A DNA stretch of 64,000 nt from QALR01 sp900552255 (GCA_048526005.1 DBFVEH010000003.1:132032-196031), one strand, 5' to 3'; positions 42,709-52,227 are shown, counted from the first letter of the stretch. Notes: generated from the letters alone by a model not told the origin. Numbers and translations: made by a program.

Positions 42709-44283
42709 ATGAAGAGAATTTTGGCAATTGTTCTATCTCTTGCAATGATTCTCGTTGTGTTTCTGATGGCCGGCTGCGGCGGCAACGACACGCCGGACAC
42801 CACCAAAGGCAATGAGCCAGCAGACACAACAGCAAGTAACACCCCCGGCACATCGGGCGGTACCTCAAGCGGTGATGAAACCACCGGCGGTAGTCAGTCC
42901 GAAGATACCTCCTCTGCGGACGACGGTTCCTCTTCCACTGTCGAAATTGATGGCTATAATAAGCTTCCCGGCTATGAAGATGTCGATTTCAGAGGAACGA
43001 CCTTTGTCATTGTAGGTGACACGGCAACGGACGAATTCAGCAAATCTCCCAGCGAGGAGATCTATTCCGAGGGGACCGATACCATCAGTGTTGCAGTCCG
43101 TCTGAGAAACAGCACAATGGAGAAGCTTTACAACTGCAAGATCGAGCTGATCGCTTCCGACAACCCCGGCTCGCTTGCAACTGCTGATACCAGCGGCAAT
43201 CAGCACACCATTGATATGTATACGACAAAGTATCAGACCTCAGGCGTTGGAACAAGCGGAAACAACTACAACCTCTATTCGTTCGACCTCAATTTTGAGA
43301 ACGAATGGTGGGACCAGAACTACGTAAATACGTACAGTATCAATAACAGCAGCGGCGCTAAGACAATTTTCAGCATCATTGGTGACTTTGCTCTCTATTC
43401 CATGTCATGTACACATGCTTTGATGTTCAATAAGACGGTTTATGAGAATGCCGGCATCGAATCCTCAATCGGCAATATCTACGATCTCGTAAGAGAAAAC
43501 AAATGGACGATGGATAAATTCGTCGAGATGATCAAAGCGGCCGCGCAAGAAACCAGCGGTAACTCCGAATACCATTATTCGGAGGGCGATATTCTCGGTT
43601 GGGTCAGAACCGGTCATGCAACGCACGGTATGCATGTGGCATCCGCAATGCCGATCATTGCCAATAACAACGGTGTCCTGTCGCTTGAAATGGTGAACAA
43701 TGCAGGCGCATGGAACGACGTCATCGATCAAGCAATCTCCGTTTGGTCGCTTGAACAGACAGAAACACTCGGTTATTCAGACGTTCGTACTGCTCTGCAA
43801 AGCGGAAATACGCTCTTTGCCTCCGAGGTTATCGATATTTTAGCCCGTATGAAGGATTCCGATGTATCGGTTGGTCTTGTACCCTACCCGATGTACAGCG
43901 AGACACAGGGTGCCTATGCACACTATGTCGACAACCATTTGAATGCTTACTCCGTTCCGGTTTCCGTTCCGGATATCGATACGCTCAGCGACTTCATGGA
44001 GCTTTACGCTTATCATTCCAGATATCTTGTGCGTTCTGCTTGGATCGAAGCATACAGCTATGAATTCTGCAGCGATGCGGATTCCGGCGAGATGCTCGAT
44101 ATCATCCTTGACAGCCGCACCTACGATCCTGCTTATCTGATGTTCGCTTCTTATGAGGGCGACATCAGCGGCATGATTTCCACAGGCAAGAACAACCTTA
44201 CAAGATGGGCGGACAGAACAGCCGACGCGGTCAACAACTCGATCAACAACTATGTCACAACCATGTCCCAAGCAAACCAATAA
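42709..44283 (+). CDS. Extracellular solute-binding-like lipoprotein, family 2
   Basis: A 524-residue lipoprotein: lipobox LMAGC (Cys22), a Thr/Ser/Gly linker, then a large two-lobed domain that fits family 1 extracellular solute-binding proteins. Typical pieces are YEDVDFRGTTFVIVG, WWDQNYVNTYSI, ALMFNKTVYENAG and a LVRENKWTMDKFVEMIKAAA block. These usually deliver sugars to an ABC importer, but no permease or ATPase gene is nearby. AAAGGAGATC precedes the ATG at 42709. The broken gene at 44463 is its paralogue. Confidence 0.78.
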   Translation: MKRILAIVLSLAMILVVFLMAGCGGNDTPDTTKGNEPADTTASNTPGTSGGTSSGDETTGGSQSEDTSSADDGSSSTVEIDGYNKLPGYEDVDFRGTTFVIVGDTATDEFSKSPSEEIYSEGTDTISVAVRLRNSTMEKLYNCKIELIASDNPGSLATADTSGNQHTIDMYTTKYQTSGVGTSGNNYNLYSFDLNFENEWWDQNYVNTYSINNSSGAKTIFSIIGDFALYSMSCTHALMFNKTVYENAGIESSIGNIYDLVRENKWTMDKFVEMIKAAAQETSGNSEYHYSEGDILGWVRTGHATHGMHVASAMPIIANNNGVLSLEMVNNAGAWNDVIDQAISVWSLEQTETLGYSDVRTALQSGNTLFASEVIDILARMKDSDVSVGLVPYPMYSETQGAYAHYVDNHLNAYSVPVSVPDIDTLSDFMELYAYHSRYLVRSAWIEAYSYEFCSDADSGEMLDIILDSRTYDPAYLMFASYEGDISGMISTGKNNLTRWADRTADAVNNSINNYVTTMSQANQ

Positions 44284-44307
44284 TTTTTTCTACTCTTGAA
44301 AGACGAG

Positions 44308-44340
44308 GAACGGCAATATAAATATTGCCGTTCTTTTTTC
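44308..44340 (+). terminator. Terminator after the solute-binding-like gene
   Basis: GAACGGCAATATA/AATATTGCCGTTC, a 12-13 bp perfect stem followed by TTTTTT. Confidence 0.9.
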
Positions 44341-44395
44341 TTCATTGAATGGAGAAAACGGCGGCGCCCTGCGTTGAATCCTCTATATGAAATTA

Positions 44396-44423
44396 TTGAC
44401 AAAATCATAAAATTTTATATAAT
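44396..44423 (+). promoter_or_regulatory. Promoter of the frameshifted lipoprotein gene
   Basis: TTGACA and TATAAT with a 16-bp spacer, again in a TATTGACAAA context. A good promoter on a broken gene suggests recent damage, a sequencing error or recoding. Confidence 0.7.
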
Positions 44424-44462
44424 ATAATTATAATCAATTTTAAATAACCGAGGAAAATGATA

Positions 44463-46038
44463 ATGCTAAAAAAGAGTTTATCGATTTTATGCGTTTTGTC
44501 TATCATCACCGTTCTGTGTCTGGCGGTCGGATGTGCCAAAAACAATCCGCCGGCGATAACCGAAAACATTCCTCCATCTGATACTACGGCACAGAGCGAA
44601 AACGGCGAAAGCACAACACAAGTCGAGGACTACGAAAGCACGATTTCGTCTGTGCCCGACACGACAAAGAATCATGAAGCCGAAGAAACCACCGCCGGCC
44701 AAGAAGAAAGCTCCTCAATCGATCCCTATAAACCCAATCGAGCCTCCCATAGGGAAGCCGGATTTTGGCGGCAGAACCTTTGTCATTGCAGCAGACCCTT
44801 CAGCTGGTTCCTTCGGCAGAGCACCAAGCGCAGAAATTGATTCGGAGGGTACCGATATTGTCAGTCTTGCGGTTCGTCAGCGAAACAAAACAATAGAAAC
44901 TCTTTACAACTGCAAAATCGAGCTGCAGGCTTTTTATAATGCCGGTTCAGCGGTGACAGCAGAAATGGCGAGCGGACAGCACACGATTGATCTCTTCACA
45001 ACGTCATACAACACAAAAAGTCTCACACTTACCGGAGCAAGCTACAACCTGTATGCGTTAGGACTCAACCTTGATAATTCTTATTGGGATCAAAGCTATA
45101 TTTCTACATACAGTTTAAAAGACAACAATGGTACAACCGTGTTGTATAGCATTCTCGGCGATTTCGCGCTGAACGCCATGTCGCATACACATGTGATGAT
45201 GTTCAACAAAACGGTCTATGAGAAAGCCGGAATCACTGACGACCTTTATGAGCTGGTACGAACAAAAAAATGGACAATGGATAAATTTGTAGAAATGTGC
45301 AAAGCCGCAGAAAATGGCAGCACAGACGGAAATACACGCGGATGGGTCAGAACGGGTTACGCGGCACATGGTCTGCATTGTGCTTCCGCGCTTTCGATTA
45401 TTGAAAACAAAGACAGCGCCTTTCATTTCGCAGTAGACAAAAATCTCAGTGAATGGAACACCGTAATTGACAAGGCCATTGAAATTTGGAATCTCGACGA
45501 ATCCGAAACCATCCTCTATTCCGATATTCTGCCCGCTCTGCAAAATGGAAGCACATTGTTTGCATCCGATATCATCGACACGATCTCGCAAATAAAAAAC
45601 AGCGATATTTCTCTCATACCCTATCCCCTTTATAGCGAAACACAGGAAAATTATGCCCATTATGTTGATAAAAAAATGGCAACATACTCCGTTCCTGTAT
45701 ACGTTTCGGATATTGAAGCGATCGGGGAATTTTTGGAGCTGTTCGCCTATCATTCCAGCGATACCGTGCGCGACGCCTGGATAGACACCTATGCCTATGA
45801 AATCTGCGCAGACGTCAATTCGGGAGAAATGTTAGAGCTTATCCTCAATACCCGCACCTATGATCCTGCCTATCACTGTTTGACCGACTCGTCATATGGT
45901 TCGCCATATGAAACTGAAATATCCGGAATGATCCTTACAGGAAAAAACGATATCACGAAATGGGCAAAAAGATACGGTGCCTCTATTTCCGAGGCACTTG
46001 ACGATTATATGGCAGCCATTTCCTATCTGCATGAATAA
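44463..46038 (+). pseudogene. Frameshifted solute-binding-like lipoprotein, family 2 paralogue
   Basis: The signal peptide and lipobox (MLKKSLSIL to LAVGC) lie in one frame that stays open to 44840, while the solute-binding domain (PDFGGRTFVIAAD, SYWDQSYISTYSL, HVMMFNKTVYEKAG) continues in the +1 frame up to 46038. The frames overlap, and the switch must occur near 44725-44750 around CCCTATAAACCCAATC, where the intact paralogue reads across in one frame. Removing one base there restores about 525 codons parallel to the gene at 42709. No convincing slippery site is visible. It may be a pseudogene or an assembly error. Confidence 0.75.
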
Positions 46039-46082
46039 TCGCTGCCAAGCCTCTCCCATTGAACTGAGCATATCACAAAGCG

Positions 46083-46113
46083 AAAAACGATCGCCAAAAG
46101 GCGATCGTTTTTT
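46083..46113. terminator. Bidirectional terminator
   Basis: AAAAACGATCGCC-AAAA-GGCGATCGTTTTTT between the plus-strand lipoprotein gene and the minus-strand 6S-like RNA; it suits both. Confidence 0.85.
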
Positions 46114-46130
46114 GTTTTGAAAATTCAAAG

Positions 46131-46308
46131 ATAAAACCCACCCGGCCGTGTACGTCAAAATTAATGCCCTGCATAAAGCAAGGTAGGTGCCCGCGCCAAT
46201 ACTTTGTGCTCCCAGCGTCCGTGGCCGGTCGTGACATAAGCAGGACCGGTCGGGAGGTCTGCATACCCATATCGGGTAAAGGCTCCAAGAAATGGTTGTA
46301 GGTTTAAT
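46131..46308 (-). ncRNA. 6S RNA candidate (SsrS)
   Basis: Roughly 178 nt on the minus strand without a coding gene. AAACCTAC at the 5' end pairs with GTGGGTTT at the 3' end; the apical arm is CTCCC/GGGAG plus CCGGTC/GACCGG, and the 3' side of the open middle carries a small CCTTGC/GCAGGG hairpin. Closing stem, large central bubble with a hairpin on its 3' strand, and long apical arm are the 6S layout, and the length fits. A terminator follows at 46083-46113. I could not match the sequence to an alignment; another structured RNA is possible. Confidence 0.55.
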
Positions 46309-46432
46309 TTATGACATATCACGAGAGGGGCAGGATTTTTTCATTCAAAGAGGAAATGACGGAGATCCGTCCTGCTTTCCGATGCGTCACGCAAACGGGA
46401 AGCTATCCATAATATATGCAGATAACCGAAGA
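46309..46432. other. Intergenic stretch between DUF1292 gene and 6S-like RNA
   Basis: About 120 bp that must carry the promoter of the minus-strand RNA; no confident -10/-35 pair is visible. A GACGGAGATCCGTC palindrome lies near 46350. Confidence 0.35.
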
Positions 46433-46720
46433 TTATTCCTCGTCGTCATAATCGATTTCAGAAAAGACCTCGTCGTCAAATACATCGGCGACACGTTCAT
46501 ATTCATCGTCATCATCGATGGTTGAGAGGATATCGTCGCCGTTTTCGTCCTCTTCCAGCTTCAAGATCACACAGTCTCCGTTTTCGTTATCTTCCACAGG
46601 CATAAGCGCATAATACGTGTTTCCGTCGATTTCAAGAGTAGCGATCACTTCAAATTCCGTCTCATTGCCGTCTTCATCGGTCAGTGTGATAATATCTGCG
46701 CTAAACATCTCATCTGCCAT
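46433..46720 (-). CDS. DUF1292 family protein
   Basis: A 95-residue very acidic protein: MFSADIITLTDEDGNETEFE followed by EIDGNTYYALMPVEDNEN is the DUF1292 signature. The last 35 residues are mostly Asp/Glu. In Firmicutes such genes often lie with the yrrK–yrzL/alaS group; the function is unknown. The ATG at 46720 is chosen by homology (MADEMF) with AAAGGA upstream; the open frame continues farther 5' but crosses the promoter. Confidence 0.85.
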   Translation of the reverse strand: MADEMFSADIITLTDEDGNETEFEVIATLEIDGNTYYALMPVEDNENGDCVILKLEEDENGDDILSTIDDDDEYERVADVFDDEVFSEIDYDDEE

Positions 46721-46801
46721 ACTAAAAATAATCCTTTCTGTCATCAAACAAGAAGCAAAGCTTTCTCCAATCGGGAGTCCGGTCTCTTCTCTTCTGTTTA
46801 T

Positions 46802-46830
46802 ATTGTATACCGCAGCATAAATAATGTCAA
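46802..46830 (-). promoter_or_regulatory. Promoter of the DUF1292 gene
   Basis: Minus strand: TTGACA and TACAAT with a 17-bp spacer, about 80 bp before the start. Confidence 0.75.
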
Positions 46831-46905
46831 GAAATTTTTTGTGAACAACAAGTGCAAAATCTTGGATTTCCCCGATGCAAAGCATACTTAACGGAATAAG
46901 CCGCA

Positions 46906-46927
46906 CAAAAAAGGCAGACAATCCGCA
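46906..46927 (-). terminator. Weak terminator after pgsA
   Basis: Minus strand: GCGGA-TTG-TCTGC followed by CTTTTTT; the stem is only 5 bp. Confidence 0.4.
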
Positions 46928-46954
46928 AAATCCAAAATTTACAAAGTTTTGAGA

Positions 46955-47563
46955 TCATTTTGCGGGATCGATATATTTCCAATAGCCCTTAAAATAGGAA
47001 ACCCCCGACCAAATCGTCATAACGGTCATAGCTGCCATCGTCACATAGGAAACGACATGCCCGCCAAGAAGATCGTAAGACAGCTTGTCTGCAAAAATCG
47101 GCTCAATCAGCGCCGTCAGAATGAACAGAATCTGCGTACAGGTCTTGATCTTGCCGAGAGAATTCGCCGCGATCACGATGCCGTCCGTATTGGTGACAAC
47201 CATGCGCATGGAGGTCACAGCAAGCTCGCGGAAAATCACGACGACGGTCGCTGCCAACAGCAGCACGCCATATACGCTCATTCCCTCGTCGCGGCCGGTC
47301 ACATAACAAAGACAGATCAAAGCGACAAACACCATCAGCTTATCTGCGAGCGGATCGAGAAACTTTCCGAAATTTGTCACAAGGCCGTCGCGTCTTGCGA
47401 TATGACCGTCCACAAAATCCGTAAAGGAAGCAAGACCGAAAAAGGCGGCGGCAATCAGCCTTGACCAAACGCCAAGTCCGAAATCAAACGTGATGAACAC
47501 CATGAGAAACGGCACCATGATCATCCTTGCGACCGTAAGCTTATTGGGAAGATTCAGTTTCAT
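46955..47563 (-). CDS. pgsA: CDP-diacylglycerol–glycerol-3-phosphate 3-phosphatidyltransferase
   Basis: A 202-residue membrane enzyme making phosphatidylglycerol phosphate, the step to phosphatidylglycerol. The CDP-alcohol phosphotransferase motif D-G-x2-A-R-x8-G-x3-D-x3-D is present from about residue 57 as DGHIARRDGLVTNFGKFLD and then PLAD. N-terminal LNLPNKLTVARM is typical. The ATG at 47563 has GGAGG upstream. It follows rimO after about 55 bp in the minus-strand unit, a pairing common in Firmicutes. Confidence 0.92.
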   Translation of the reverse strand: MKLNLPNKLTVARMIMVPFLMVFITFDFGLGVWSRLIAAAFFGLASFTDFVDGHIARRDGLVTNFGKFLDPLADKLMVFVALICLCYVTGRDEGMSVYGVLLLAATVVVIFRELAVTSMRMVVTNTDGIVIAANSLGKIKTCTQILFILTALIEPIFADKLSYDLLGGHVVSYVTMAAMTVMTIWSGVSYFKGYWKYIDPAK

Positions 47564-47617
47564 GATAACCTCCAAAGTTTTGTCCGCTTATCGCGGACAG
47601 CGGTAAAATATCAAAAA

Positions 47618-48967
47618 TCAAACGACTGCTCTGCCGATGAGATCGTAGTCCACGGCCTCCTCGATGTCCACCTCGACAAACGCTCCGGGCGCGATGCGCT
47701 TTTTGCCGAGGGCATTGCGGAAATAAACCTTGGTATCGATATCCGGCGCGTCATAGGCGCTTCTGCCGTAATAAATCTCCGCAACGGAGTCATAAGCCTC
47801 GCACAGCACGGTCATTCTCTTCCCGACAAAAGCTTGGTTTTTTCTCTCCGCGATATGCAGCTGCTCGCGCATGATGATATCATATCTGTCCTGCTTTGTC
47901 TGCTCGTCGATCTGATTCTCAAAATCGTAAGCCGGCGTGTCCTCCTCACGGGAATATGTGAAAGCACCCAAACGGTCAAATTCCGTCTGCGCAATATATT
48001 CGCAAAGCTCATTAAAGTCCTCTTCCGTCTCGCCGGGGAATCCGACGATGACCGTCGTGCGAATACAAATATCCGGGATTTCTCGGCGCAGCCTTTCCAC
48101 CACAGCCTTAATCATAGCGGAATCCCCGTGCCGATTCATCGCAGAAAGCATGCGATCGCTGATATGCTGAATCGGCAGGTCTATGTATTTCACGATTCTG
48201 TCGTTGTTTTTGACCTCGGCAATCAGCTCCTCCGTGATTTTATCGGGATAGCAGTATAAAATCCGTATCCACGGAATGGCCGTCGCCTCACAGATCGCGC
48301 GAATCAGCTCGGGAAGCCGATATTCTCCATAGAGGTCGAGACCGTACCGCGTCGTATCCTGCGCGATGAGATTGAGCTCCTTCACGCCGATCGATTCCAG
48401 CTCTTTCGCTTCCTTCACAAGATCCTCTATCGGACGGCTGCGAAAGCCGCCGCGAATGAGCGGAATCGCGCAGTAGGTGCATCGGTTGTCGCAGCCCTCC
48501 GCCACTTTCAGATAGGCGGTATATTCCGGCGTCGTCACAATGCGCTCTCCACCGAGCGCCGCAGTATTCTTATCCCCGAAAAAGCTGTATTTCTCCCCTT
48601 TCAGGACAGCCTCCACCGCCTCTGTGATGTGATCCAAGCTTCCGACGCCGATCACCGCGTCCACCTCCGGGATCTCGTCAAAAATCTGCGTCCGGTAACG
48701 CTCCGCAAGACATCCTGTCACAATGATTGCACGCAGCAAACGATGTTCCTTGAGCCATGCGACATCAAGGATATTTTCGATCGCTTCATTTTTTGCGCTC
48801 TCAATAAATGCACAGGTATTGACGATGATCACATCCGCTTCGATATCCTCCGGCGTGATCTCATAGCCCGCGGATACCAGCTTTGCCAGCATCACCTCGG
48901 TATCCACCAAATTCTTGGAGCAGCCGAGCGAAACGAATCCGATTTTGATTTTCTTGTCTTTTTTCAT
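47618..48967 (-). CDS. rimO: Ribosomal protein S12 methylthiotransferase RimO
   Basis: A 449-residue radical SAM methylthiotransferase modifying an aspartate of ribosomal protein S12. The UPF0004 domain starts VSLGCSKNLVDTE with cysteines near 15, 51 and 85; the radical SAM motif CDNRCTYC lies near residue 159; a TRAM domain ends the protein. SLGCSKNLVDTE and AIPLIRGGFRSRPIED distinguish it from MiaB. It lies between cysS and pgsA. Confidence 0.95.
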   Translation of the reverse strand: MKKDKKIKIGFVSLGCSKNLVDTEVMLAKLVSAGYEITPEDIEADVIIVNTCAFIESAKNEAIENILDVAWLKEHRLLRAIIVTGCLAERYRTQIFDEIPEVDAVIGVGSLDHITEAVEAVLKGEKYSFFGDKNTAALGGERIVTTPEYTAYLKVAEGCDNRCTYCAIPLIRGGFRSRPIEDLVKEAKELESIGVKELNLIAQDTTRYGLDLYGEYRLPELIRAICEATAIPWIRILYCYPDKITEELIAEVKNNDRIVKYIDLPIQHISDRMLSAMNRHGDSAMIKAVVERLRREIPDICIRTTVIVGFPGETEEDFNELCEYIAQTEFDRLGAFTYSREEDTPAYDFENQIDEQTKQDRYDIIMREQLHIAERKNQAFVGKRMTVLCEAYDSVAEIYYGRSAYDAPDIDTKVYFRNALGKKRIAPGAFVEVDIEEAVDYDLIGRAVV

Positions 48968-48984
48968 AAACCAACAAGCCCTTT

Positions 48985-49023
48985 GTTTTATACTGTCGTA
49001 TATATTATTTTATACATTAGAAT
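48985..49023. repeat. AT-rich intergenic element, divergent copy 4
   Basis: Between cysS and rimO, this stretch shares the TTTTATACA and AATATCATTT boxes with the element at 1192-1225, but matches more loosely than copies 1 and 3. Confidence 0.3.
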
Positions 49024-49032
49024 ATCATTTGA

Positions 49033-50439
49033 TTATGCCTTTGTATAAGTCGTTCCGTCCTTGGTATCCACAAGAGCGATTCCCTTTTCCAAAAGCTCCG
49101 CACGAATGGCGTCCGCAAGCGCGTAATTCTTTGCTTTTTTAGCCTCGGCGCGCTCCGCGACCTTCTCGAGAATCCATGCGTCGTCTCCATCCTCGGACGC
49201 AGATTCCTCCGCCACGGCTTCTTTGATCAGGCCGAGCGATAGCACACGGTCAAAATCCTCCGCTACGGCACGTTTTGTCGCATCGTTGATTGCGGGATCC
49301 TTGAGCATATCGTAAAGCACGGTAAGCCCCTGCGCGGTGTTGAGGTCCTGTCCCACCGCATCGATAAACTTCGTCCGATATGAATCCAGTGCCGCCGCAT
49401 CGACATCACCGGCCGCGGAAAGTCCCGCGATCCGTTTTGTCAGCTTCGCATAGGCTGCCGCCGCGTTGTCGAGATTCGGAAAGCTGAACGTCAGCGGCTT
49501 GCGGTAGTGGCTTTGCAGGCAGAAGAGTCGATACGCAAGCGGATCATAGCCGCGGTCCTCCAGCAGCGACACCGTCAGAAATTCCCCCTTGGATTTGCTC
49601 ATCTTGCCGGTTTCGTCGTTGAGATGTTGGACGTGGAACCAATAATTGCACCACTTATGCCCGACATATGCCTCGCTCTGCGCAATCTCGTTCGTATGGT
49701 GCGGGAAGATATTATCCACACCGCCGCAGTGGATGTCGAGCCGCTCGCCGAGATATTTGATGCTGATGCCGGAGCACTCGATGTGCCAGCCCGGATAGCC
49801 GAGCCCCCACGGGCTTTCCCATTTCAGCTCCTGATCGTCGAATTTCGATTTGGTGAACCAAAGCACAAAATCGCTTTTGCTGCGCTTGTTCGTGTCCTCT
49901 GAAACGTCGTCGCGCACTCCGACCATCAGCTCCTCCGTGTTATGGCCGGAGAGCGCATAGTAATCCTTCGCCTTTGAGGTGTCGAAATAGACGTTCCCCT
50001 CGGCGATATAGGCAAATCCATGCTCCAACAGATAGGAAATGATTTTGATAAACTCATCGATGCAGCCGGTAGCCGGCTGCACGATGTCGGGTGTTTTGAT
50101 ATTCAGCTTCGCACAGTCGTCAAAAAACGCTTTCCGGTAAAATTCCGCGATCTCGAGGACGGTTTTATGCTCCCGTTTCGCGCCCTTCAGCATTTTGTCC
50201 TCTCCGGTATCCCCATCGCTCGTGAGATGGCCGACGTCGGTCACATTCATCACGCGCGTGACATCATAACCGACGTAACGCAGAAATTTTTCCAGCACAT
50301 CCTCCATGATATAGGTCCTGAGGTTGCCGATATGGGCAAAATGATACACGGTGGGACCGCAGGTATACATTTTCACCTTGCCGGGTTCGTTCGGGACAAA
50401 TTCCTCTATCGTTTTTGACAGCGTGTTATAAAGCTTCAT
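49033..50439 (-). CDS. cysS: Cysteinyl-tRNA synthetase
   Basis: A 468-residue class Ia synthetase. HIGH-type motif TVYHFAHIGN near residue 31, zinc-binding Cys27 (CGPTVYHF) with the CSG and HHTNE residues near 208-238, and KMSKSKGEFLTV near 268. The tRNA-binding C-terminal helices are present. It lies 24 bp downstream of pckA and upstream of rimO. Confidence 0.96.
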   Translation of the reverse strand: MKLYNTLSKTIEEFVPNEPGKVKMYTCGPTVYHFAHIGNLRTYIMEDVLEKFLRYVGYDVTRVMNVTDVGHLTSDGDTGEDKMLKGAKREHKTVLEIAEFYRKAFFDDCAKLNIKTPDIVQPATGCIDEFIKIISYLLEHGFAYIAEGNVYFDTSKAKDYYALSGHNTEELMVGVRDDVSEDTNKRSKSDFVLWFTKSKFDDQELKWESPWGLGYPGWHIECSGISIKYLGERLDIHCGGVDNIFPHHTNEIAQSEAYVGHKWCNYWFHVQHLNDETGKMSKSKGEFLTVSLLEDRGYDPLAYRLFCLQSHYRKPLTFSFPNLDNAAAAYAKLTKRIAGLSAAGDVDAAALDSYRTKFIDAVGQDLNTAQGLTVLYDMLKDPAINDATKRAVAEDFDRVLSLGLIKEAVAEESASEDGDDAWILEKVAERAEAKKAKNYALADAIRAELLEKGIALVDTKDGTTYTKA

Positions 50440-50462
50440 ATATAAAATGTCTACCCTTTCTT

Positions 50463-52034
50463 TTATGCTTTGGGACCTGCGTTTATGATATTCGCAGGCA
50501 TATCCGTATATTTCTTGAAATTCTCACGGAATTTTTCCGCAAGCGTGCGCGCCGCCTTCTCATATGCCGCCTTGTCCGTCCACACATTCCGCGGGTCGAG
50601 AATCTCCTGCGGGACCTCCGGGCAGGACTTTGGAATATAGACGTTGAAAATGGGATCGAGCACATATTCCACGTTGTCAAGCATGCCGGAAAGCGCCGCC
50701 GACACCATCGCCCGCGTATAGCGGAGCTTCATGCGCGGCACCGTTCCCGCGGCGCCTCCGCACCAGCCGGTGTTCACAAGGAACACACGCGCATGATTTT
50801 CATCGATTTTCTCACCGAGCATCGTCGCATATACGCTCGGGGAGAGCGGCAGGAACGGCGCGCCGAAGCAGGTCGAAAACGTCGTCTGCGGCTCCGTGAC
50901 GCCGCGCTCCGTGCCCGCGAGCTTGCTCGTATAGCCCGAAACAAAATGGAACATCGCCATGTCGCGGTCGAGCTTTGCGATGGGAGGCAGAACGCCGAAA
51001 GCGTCCGCAGTGAGGAAAATCACCGTTTTCGGCTGTGCGCCGACGCCGGAGGGCTCCGCGTTCGGAATGTATTCCACGGGATAACCCGCGCGGGTATTCT
51101 CCGTCAGGGAGCCGTCGTCATAATCCGGAACGCCGTTTTCATCGACGATGACGTTTTCAAGCAGCGTGCCGAATTTCACCGCGCCGTAAATCTCCGGCTC
51201 ATGCTCCGCAGACAAATGGATGCACTTCGCATAGCAGCCGCCCTCGATATTGAATACGCCCTTATCCGACCAGCCGTGCTCGTCGTCCCCGATGAGCTTT
51301 CTCGCAGGATCCGCGGAAAGCGTCGTCTTGCCCGTGCCGGAAAGTCCGAAGAATACGGCGCTGTCTCCGTCCTTTCCGATATTCGCGGAGCAGTGCATCG
51401 AGAGCACGCCGCGCTTTGGCAGAACATAATTCATCACGGAAAATACGCTCTTTTTGATCTCGCCCGAATAACCGCTGCCAGCGATCAGCACAAGCTTCTG
51501 CTCATAATCGATGATGATGGCCGCCTCGCTGTGCACGCCGTCCACTTCCGGGATACACTTGAAGCCGGGCGCCGCCAAAATGGTAAAGTCCGGCACGAAG
51601 CCGTCCAGCTCCGCCTCCGTCGGACGGATCAAAAGCTGATGGATGAACAGATTCTGGCTCGCCATTTCGTTGACGATGCGGAAGCGCTGTGTATAGGTCT
51701 TGTCGGCGCCTGCGAAGCCGTCGAACACAAAAATTTCCTTGTTTTGCAGATATGCGAGCATTTTTGCACGGATCGCATCGAATTTCTCTCGTTCGATCGG
51801 CACGTTGACCTTGCCCCACGCGATATCGTCGTGTACGGCGGGGGTGTCGACAATGAATTTATCGTCCGGACTCCTGCCCGTATATTTTCCCGTTTTCACG
51901 ACGAGCGCACCTGTGTCGGAGAGCGTGCCCTCTCCCCTTGCCAGCGCCTTTTCCACCAATGCGGGAACGGAAAGGTTGCGAAGCACCGTCCCGTCTCCGG
52001 CAATTCCAAGCTCAATCGGTTTTATCTCTTTCAT
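50463..52034 (-). CDS. pckA: Phosphoenolpyruvate carboxykinase (ATP)
   Basis: A 523-residue enzyme interconverting oxaloacetate and PEP with ATP/ADP. In anaerobes it often runs toward oxaloacetate to yield ATP during succinate or propionate formation. GLSGTGKTTLS (P-loop, near residue 237), a metal/phosphate block (DDEHGWSDKGVFNIEGGCYA near 257) and YTSKLAGTE near 370 are typical. The ATG at 52034 has GGAGG at good spacing; the ATG at 52046 overlaps that RBS. Confidence 0.95.
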   Translation of the reverse strand: MKEIKPIELGIAGDGTVLRNLSVPALVEKALARGEGTLSDTGALVVKTGKYTGRSPDDKFIVDTPAVHDDIAWGKVNVPIEREKFDAIRAKMLAYLQNKEIFVFDGFAGADKTYTQRFRIVNEMASQNLFIHQLLIRPTEAELDGFVPDFTILAAPGFKCIPEVDGVHSEAAIIIDYEQKLVLIAGSGYSGEIKKSVFSVMNYVLPKRGVLSMHCSANIGKDGDSAVFFGLSGTGKTTLSADPARKLIGDDEHGWSDKGVFNIEGGCYAKCIHLSAEHEPEIYGAVKFGTLLENVIVDENGVPDYDDGSLTENTRAGYPVEYIPNAEPSGVGAQPKTVIFLTADAFGVLPPIAKLDRDMAMFHFVSGYTSKLAGTERGVTEPQTTFSTCFGAPFLPLSPSVYATMLGEKIDENHARVFLVNTGWCGGAAGTVPRMKLRYTRAMVSAALSGMLDNVEYVLDPIFNVYIPKSCPEVPQEILDPRNVWTDKAAYEKAARTLAEKFRENFKKYTDMPANIINAGPKA

Positions 52035-52227
52035 AAAAGCCTCCATTCTGCCGAAACCGGGAACCGCCCGGCCGGCTGTTTCATCAAAATTTTTGATATC
52101 ACATGCAGAAAGCCAAGATGATTACATGTTTCTCCGCATATTATCTTATCACGAAGAAGGGGAAAATGGAATAGCTTTGCACAAAAATTTGTAGTTTTTT
52201 CACATTTGCACACCGCCCCGCAAAGGG

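Noticed and set aside
44463..44840. Programmed ribosomal frameshifting in the lipoprotein gene
   Set aside because: No slippery heptamer, shift-prone stop or stimulatory pseudoknot is evident at the crossover; a mutation or sequence error is simpler.
50415..52121. A 568-codon open frame antisense to pckA
   Set aside because: Arg/His-rich shadow of pckA, without RBS or recognisable domain.
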